Source of the DNA: Ignatzschineria sp. RMDPL8A | Lineage (GTDB): Bacteria > Pseudomonadota > Gammaproteobacteria > Cardiobacteriales > Wohlfahrtiimonadaceae | Length of the DNA stretch: 64,000 bases | Direction: 5' to 3' | NCBI RefSeq assembly: GCF_029815055.1 | Contig: NZ_JAPPWA010000002.1 | Span: 1,674,001 to 1,738,000 of the forward strand | Part shown: positions 59,272-64,000 of the stretch, piece after piece | Layout of the letters: each line of letters starts with the position of its first letter | Position numbering within the stretch: position 1 is the first letter of the stretch | The notes under the pieces: generated by a model | Told to the model about the DNA's origin: nothing | Database searches by the model: none | Seen by the model: the letters and a program-made list of their open reading frames with translations, nothing else | Made by a program: the position numbers and the translations under genes

Positions 59272-61269
59272 TTAGAGGCCGATAATATCGCCATCTTCAC
59301 GCTCGATCACAACCGTTGCAGAGCGTGGGCGACCGCCTTGACGGTGATCGGGCCAATTCGAATATTGTGAAGGATTTTTCGCATCGGCATTTCCGCTTGG
59401 CGGTTCACCAGGGTGCTGGATATTGATAAACATCGTTTTGTTATCCGGCGTAAAGGCAATGCCCGTTACTTCCGCCCCGCTTGGACCGGTTAAGAAGCGC
59501 TTAAAGTAGCCTTCATTGGGGTCAACGACGAGCATCTGGTTATTTCCCATCCCCTTATAGACTTTTTGGTTTAAGGTGGAGGTTGAAACGTCCGTTTGCA
59601 CCCAAAGGAGTCCGTTGTGGTCAAATTTCAGCCCATCTGGACTTCCGAAAAGATCGCCACGGTGATTGGCTACATGATTGCGATTTTCCGCTTGATCACG
59701 GCCGGCTAACGCTAAAATATTCCAGCTAAATGCCGTGCCGGTGACATCGCCGCCCTGCTCGAGCCAGTGAATAATGTGCCCAAAGAGGTTATTCGCGCGA
59801 GGATTGGCCGCATCAACGCCAGGATAACCCGCTTCACCACGGTCGCTATTGTTGGTTAGCGTACAGTAGATTGAACCCTGTTGATGAGGATTGGCTGAAA
59901 TCCACTCCGGTCTATCCATTTTCGTTGCGCCAAGCACGTCCGCTGCGCCACGAGCATTAATCACCACATCGCCTTGATCGCGGAAACCGTTCGCCGCTGT
60001 TAATCCATTTTGACCATGAATCATCGGCAACCATTCGCCCGAACCATCATCATTAAAGCGCGCTACATAGAGCGTTCCGTCTGATAAAAGTGCGCTATTC
60101 TCTGTGCCTTTCTTCGGATCATAGGTGCCGTTTGAGATAAATTTATAGATATATTCAAACTTCTGGTCATCGCCCATATAGACCGCAACTTGGCCATTTT
60201 CAGCCACTACCATCTCCGCGCCTTCATGCTTAAAGCGACCAAGCGCTGTATGTTTTACCGGCGTTGAGGTAGGGTCAAATGGATCGATCTCAACGACCCA
60301 TCCAAAGCGATTCGGTTCATTGGGCGTTTCATTGGCATCAAAGCGCTTATCAAATTCGTTCCAGCGATAAACCTCATCTTTATCGGAGATGCCGTAGCGT
60401 TTTTCAAGCGCCGTGCGCTCACCTTTTTTCACAAAGATATCGGACCAGTTCTCTTCACAGGTGAGATAGGTGCCCCATGGGGTTTGCCCGTTTGCACAGT
60501 TTTGCATGGTCCCTAAAATCACCTCGCCATTCGGGTCATCTAAAGTACGCATTAAGGTATGCCCTTTCGCGGGTCCTGAGATTTTCATCGGCGTGTGTGG
60601 GGTAATGCGGCGCGCATATTTTGAGGGACGCACCACTTGCCAATCGCCGCCTGATTTTGAGACTTCAACCACGGAAACTCCCATCGCATTTTGCCCTTTA
60701 CGCACCTTTTCGAGCGACCAATTTTGATCACCATCGGTAAAGAGTAGGCCATTATCGATATACTCATGGTTCATCGCCAGCAGCCCATTTTTCGAGCCGG
60801 CTTTATGATCGCCAATCGGGAAGTAAGCCATGCCATCATGATGCATTCCCGCTTGAGCGAGCTGATCATCGGCGCTGTTGCTACCATCAAATTTAAACTC
60901 CGGCATATTGCCATTTAAACCAACCGCATCGCCCCAACTGTAAAATGCACGCGCTTTATACCCTTTCGGAACGATGATGGTATCTTCTGTTGAAAATGGC
61001 ACCGCTTCAAAGCGAAGTAAACGCGCTAAATCAACACGTCCACCCGCAGAGGCTGCACTTGATCCAAATTTCGCGGTGAGCGTTGTCGCTGCGCCCATTC
61101 CCGGGATCATTGCCGCCCCTAGAATCCCGATTCCAACCCCGGCTTTACGTAAAAGATCACGGCGCGATACGCCTTTTTCGAGAACATCTGAAAATACAGT
61201 ATTTTCACTCTCATTGCTGATCAAATCCCCGTGCGCGGCTTTTAGATAGACTGCTTTTGGCTTACCCAT
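59272..61269 (-). CDS. phoX: Alkaline phosphatase PhoX (DUF839 family)
   Basis: PhoX is a Tat-exported Ca2+/Fe-dependent phosphatase that frees phosphate from organic esters. The 665-residue protein has a Tat signal VSRRDLLRKAGVGIG (about 34-48), longer before the motif as usual for this family. YLTCEENWSD, GRFKHEGAE and FMNIQHPGEPP-like segments lie in the domain. A Pho box and -10 lie upstream. It ends at its own terminator. Confidence 0.9.
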   Translation of the reverse strand: MGKPKAVYLKAAHGDLISNESENTVFSDVLEKGVSRRDLLRKAGVGIGILGAAMIPGMGAATTLTAKFGSSAASAGGRVDLARLLRFEAVPFSTEDTIIVPKGYKARAFYSWGDAVGLNGNMPEFKFDGSNSADDQLAQAGMHHDGMAYFPIGDHKAGSKNGLLAMNHEYIDNGLLFTDGDQNWSLEKVRKGQNAMGVSVVEVSKSGGDWQVVRPSKYARRITPHTPMKISGPAKGHTLMRTLDDPNGEVILGTMQNCANGQTPWGTYLTCEENWSDIFVKKGERTALEKRYGISDKDEVYRWNEFDKRFDANETPNEPNRFGWVVEIDPFDPTSTPVKHTALGRFKHEGAEMVVAENGQVAVYMGDDQKFEYIYKFISNGTYDPKKGTENSALLSDGTLYVARFNDDGSGEWLPMIHGQNGLTAANGFRDQGDVVINARGAADVLGATKMDRPEWISANPHQQGSIYCTLTNNSDRGEAGYPGVDAANPRANNLFGHIIHWLEQGGDVTGTAFSWNILALAGRDQAENRNHVANHRGDLFGSPDGLKFDHNGLLWVQTDVSTSTLNQKVYKGMGNNQMLVVDPNEGYFKRFLTGPSGAEVTGIAFTPDNKTMFINIQHPGEPPSGNADAKNPSQYSNWPDHRQGGRPRSATVVIEREDGDIIGL

Positions 61270-61328
61270 GATTGATTCTCCTTTTGATTCGAATGCATCA
61301 TTGTGTGACTCATTAATTGAATGTCTCT

Positions 61329-61362
61329 AGCCTAATCGCTCTCGATGACAAGATGATGACAG
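61329..61362 (-). promoter_or_regulatory. Pho box and -10 of phoX
   Basis: On the minus strand CTGTCATCATCTTGTCAT (61362-61345) has two TGTCAT half-sites 11 bp apart. TAGGCT lies 10 nt further on (61334-61329) at the same spacing as the pstB and phoB promoters. Confidence 0.75.
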
Positions 61363-61521
61363 CCTCGATAAGCCCATGGTTTTTTGTTAAGGTGCGTAAA
61401 AATCAATGCCTAAATATTGGTCATGAAATTTGTAATCAAATAATCCCTATGTAATCCTATAATGTGGATGAGACGCCATCCACGCTTACTTTTTCCGCTC
61501 TCTAACCCAAAGGACTTTTCT

Positions 61522-63300
61522 ATGAAACACCCCTTCACGATACTGAGAGATCAATCGCGTTTATTCCGCACGCTGATCGCATTTTTGGTGCTGATGTGCG
61601 CCTCCTTTGCCACAGCGCAAACCGATACCGCGCAACCGCAAACGGTGCCCAATGAGGTTGAAGAACTCAATCAGATTAAAACCAATCTTGATGATGTCAT
61701 CGCTAAGAAAGAGGCGATTAAAAAAGAACTCGCGAAAGCGGATGATGCGGAGCAAAAAGAGTCGCTCACCTATACGCTCGATCAGCTCACCCTGCAAAAG
61801 AAAAACTTTGAAACGATGTTTGAGAAAAAGGCGCTTGGTGGCCTTGATATCGATCGTTTCGAGAATTTTACCACGCAAGAATCCCAAGATCCTGAGACCT
61901 ACGATTGGCAAAAAGAGCTGATCCAAATTATTCAACCGGTCTTCTCATCGCTCCAAGATCTCACCGAATCACAGCGTAAAAAAGATGGCGTTCGAGCCAA
62001 TAAAAATACGCTTGAAGAGAGCGTTGCGATGATCGATAAAGGGATTAAGCATCTCGATAAGATCGATAAAACCGCCCTATCCCCCGCCTCGCAAGAGAGT
62101 TTAGAGAAAATTCGTGCCTCTTGGGAGATCAAAAAAGCAAACTTCCAAAATCAGCTCGATCTTGTGATGCTTGAATATCAAGAGATTGAGAAAGAAGGCA
62201 CCTTTATTGAACGCATGATTGATGGCACGATCAATTTTCTGACCAATCGCGGGCTCATTTTACTCTTAAGTTTCGGGGCGTTTTTTGGGCTGCTCTACCT
62301 CTTTTCTTGGATTCTCAATCGCCTCACGGTCTATCATGAGAAGAAATATAAACATCGCAAAACCTCCTTTGCATGGCGCTTAACGCTCCTGCTCTATCAG
62401 ATTGCAACCTTTGCTATCTCCTTTACAGCGCTCCTCGTGATTCTGCATTCATCGGGCGATATGGTGCTGTTTGGCTTTGCGATCTTAATCTTATTGGCCT
62501 TCCTAATTAGCTTCCGTAACTCCATTCCGGCGTACTTTAAAAAGATCCGTACCTTTCTTAATATGGGGCTTGCCCGCGAAGGCGAACGCCTCATCTATCA
62601 AGGGATTCCATGGAGAATTGAAAACATTAATCTTTACTCCGTTTATCTAGTCAATCCCGCGCTTGATAACGGCAAACTTCGCCTCAATGTGGATCTATTA
62701 GATGGCATGCTCTCACGGCCTGTAAAAATGGATGAGATCTGGTTTCCGTGCCGCCCGGGCGATACCGTGATCATCGATGGAACCTATGCGAAAGTGGTGC
62801 GTCAAACGCCTGAATCGGTCTATCTTGATTCCTTTGGCAGTACGATCAATTACCCGACGGCAAACTTTATTGCGGCAAAACCGAAAAACCTCACCTACGG
62901 CTATAGCATCACCATCAATTTCACCCTAAGCCACGACCATTTTGATCTTGATATTGAAGAGACAATCGAAAAAATTCGGGAGAGTGTGGAAGCCCATACC
63001 ATCAATGTTGATGAGGGCATGAAAAAGGCGATCAATGCGATTACCGTCGATTTCCGCGAGATCGATAGTGCGTCCGGCCTTGTCTATACCGTGATTGCCT
63101 CGATGGGGGTTAATGCACTCAATTACTACTATTCACTGCCACGATTAATGCAGCGGGCGTGTGTGAAAGCGGCGCAGAAACATCATTGGACCATTCCCTA
63201 TAGTGAGGTGGTTATCTCCGAGCGAGATCAAACGCCAAAACCTCTTGAGCTTGCAAAAGCGGCGCAACATGCGGGAAAAATGGGACCGAAAGAAGATTAA
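61522..63300 (+). CDS. MscS-type mechanosensitive channel protein
   Basis: The roughly 592-residue protein has a signal segment (about 16-33), a long charged coiled-coil periplasmic part (about 45-235), about four membrane helices (about 240-360) and a C-terminal MscS-like soluble domain. The gating-helix region is less typical than in MscS, so function is by family only. The ATG at 61522 has AAAGGAC upstream. A frame from 61462 is less likely. Confidence 0.75.
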   Translation: MKHPFTILRDQSRLFRTLIAFLVLMCASFATAQTDTAQPQTVPNEVEELNQIKTNLDDVIAKKEAIKKELAKADDAEQKESLTYTLDQLTLQKKNFETMFEKKALGGLDIDRFENFTTQESQDPETYDWQKELIQIIQPVFSSLQDLTESQRKKDGVRANKNTLEESVAMIDKGIKHLDKIDKTALSPASQESLEKIRASWEIKKANFQNQLDLVMLEYQEIEKEGTFIERMIDGTINFLTNRGLILLLSFGAFFGLLYLFSWILNRLTVYHEKKYKHRKTSFAWRLTLLLYQIATFAISFTALLVILHSSGDMVLFGFAILILLAFLISFRNSIPAYFKKIRTFLNMGLAREGERLIYQGIPWRIENINLYSVYLVNPALDNGKLRLNVDLLDGMLSRPVKMDEIWFPCRPGDTVIIDGTYAKVVRQTPESVYLDSFGSTINYPTANFIAAKPKNLTYGYSITINFTLSHDHFDLDIEETIEKIRESVEAHTINVDEGMKKAINAITVDFREIDSASGLVYTVIASMGVNALNYYYSLPRLMQRACVKAAQKHHWTIPYSEVVISERDQTPKPLELAKAAQHAGKMGPKED

Positions 63301-63328
63301 TCTCGCTTAATCTCGACCCAAACAAACG

Positions 63329-63354
63329 GCAGATCCTAAGTGATCTGCTTTTTT
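63329..63354 (+). terminator. Terminator of the MscS-type gene
   Basis: GCAGATC and GATCTGC form a 7-bp stem with a 6-nt loop and a T-run. Confidence 0.85.
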
Positions 63355-63520
63355 ATGCCCTAAAAACTTCTGAAAACGTCCGAAAATCGTCTCAATCGTG
63401 AGATCGATTCGCCCTGATCGAAAAAATCGGTCTATAATAGAGAGTCAGATTGTGATTGATTCACCTCTTTATCTTGTTGAGTTTAATCAAGATGCCTTCC
63501 GAATGGGACGCTATTTGCCT

Positions 63521-64000
63521 ATGATTCTATCCGCACGCCTTCGCCACACCCTCTCTCTTTTAGGATTAAGCCTGCTTGCCCTACTCTTGCACGGGCTTAT
63601 TTTATTAGGGCTTGGAAAAATCTTTCTAAGTGAGATCGCCTACCGCGATATTTTCACCCTAAAACCGCCCTATTTAGGCGATTTAACGTTGTGGCTATTA
63701 CTGCTTTTTTTGGCCTTTTATGTCAGCACCATTTTACTGACGGCTATTCGATTTAGCACCAAGGCGCTCTGGGTGATTGCGAGCTTTATCACCGCCCCGC
63801 TACTCATTAGCGCCACATCCACCATCTGGCAAAATCTCAACGCGCCCGAACATCTCACCGTGATGGGCCTTGTGATCAACTATCTCTTTATCTTTTTTAT
63901 TGTGACAACGCTCCACCTACTTATTTTTGCGTGGATCACAAGTGGGCAACATTCCACCTTAAAAGGCCGCCCGCGCCAAGAATCCTCCGATGCGGCCCAC
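63521..64000 (+). CDS. Membrane protein, incomplete at the window end
   Basis: The frame stays open to base 64000, giving at least 160 residues with four hydrophobic helices (about 13-33, 55-75, 81-100 and 117-140) and a polar C-terminal stretch. I do not recognise it. ATG at 63521 is the start used, and ATG 63503 or GTG 63452 in the same frame are possible. A -10-like TATAAT lies at 63433-63438. No clear ribosome site decides the start. Confidence 0.6.
   Translation, partial: MILSARLRHTLSLLGLSLLALLLHGLILLGLGKIFLSEIAYRDIFTLKPPYLGDLTLWLLLLFLAFYVSTILLTAIRFSTKALWVIASFITAPLLISATSTIWQNLNAPEHLTVMGLVINYLFIFFIVTTLHLLIFAWITSGQHSTLKGRPRQESSDAAH

Noticed and set aside
1-64000. CRISPR arrays, insertion sequences and prophage genes
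   Set aside because: No regularly spaced long repeats, transposase, integrase or phage structural genes were found.

Overview
The window looks like ordinary chromosomal DNA of a gammaproteobacterium with moderate G+C. Densely packed operons carry housekeeping genes (ruvAC-yebC, argJBD, metE, ribF-pdxY, proA, upp, slt), a type IV pilus two-component pair (pilSR), a full tetrathionate respiration locus and an E. coli-like Pho system. No rRNA, tRNA, IS element, prophage or CRISPR array was seen. The gene mix and sequence character would suit the Cardiobacteriales/Wohlfahrtiimonas-Ignatzschineria part of the group, but that placement is inference and was not tested.

Layout. 1-1.7 kb: pstB-phoU behind a Pho box. 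1.8-4.0 kb: ribF-pdxY and a small hypothetical gene. 4.1-6.2 kb: a TetR regulator and a histone-deacetylase-family amidohydrolase. 6.2-9.8 kb: a TAXI-type TRAP transporter operon (binding lipoprotein, DUF1850, fused permease). 10.0-12.1 kb: phoBR with its own Pho box. 12.3-19.9 kb: ttrSR facing ttrBCA. 20.1-22.8 kb: a MATE pump and an AhpD-like protein. 23.0-32.9 kb: proA, grxD, upp, slt, a DUF2726 gene, pilSR, a CinA-like gene and a MutT-like Nudix gene. 33.0-37.9 kb: yebC-ruvC-ruvA, a protein-tyrosine phosphatase, an rRNA/tRNA methyltransferase, a secreted protein and a small methyltransferase. 38.4-41.8 kb: aas-lplT phospholipid recycling. 41.9-47.5 kb: a YdcH-type protein, nhaA, an SLC13 transporter, a 0.93-kb non-coding spacer and a pirin. 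47.5-52.7 kb: a phospholipid operon (VTT-like membrane protein, CDP-alcohol phosphatidyltransferase, cdsA-like, plsC-like) divergent from a Tat-exported FAD oxidoreductase. 52.8-58.8 kb: argJBD and metE. 59.2-63.3 kb: phoX and an MscS-type channel, then the start of a membrane protein that runs off the window.

Regulation is the most informative layer. Three Pho boxes, before pstB, phoB and phoX, share the same 11-bp half-site spacing and sit exactly 10 nt upstream of their -10 hexamers, so they tie these distant loci into one phosphate-starvation regulon. metE is preceded by a textbook SAM-I (S-box) riboswitch with a terminator and a readable antiterminator. A 16-bp palindrome related to GTTAACAATTGTTAAC occurs twice before aas-lplT and twice between the phospholipid operon and the FAD oxidoreductase, which suggests an undescribed lipid/envelope regulon. 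The 0.93-kb spacer before the pirin gene holds four helically phased direct repeats, a promoter-like sequence, internal hairpins and a strong orphan terminator, and is a good candidate for a small RNA or leader RNA.
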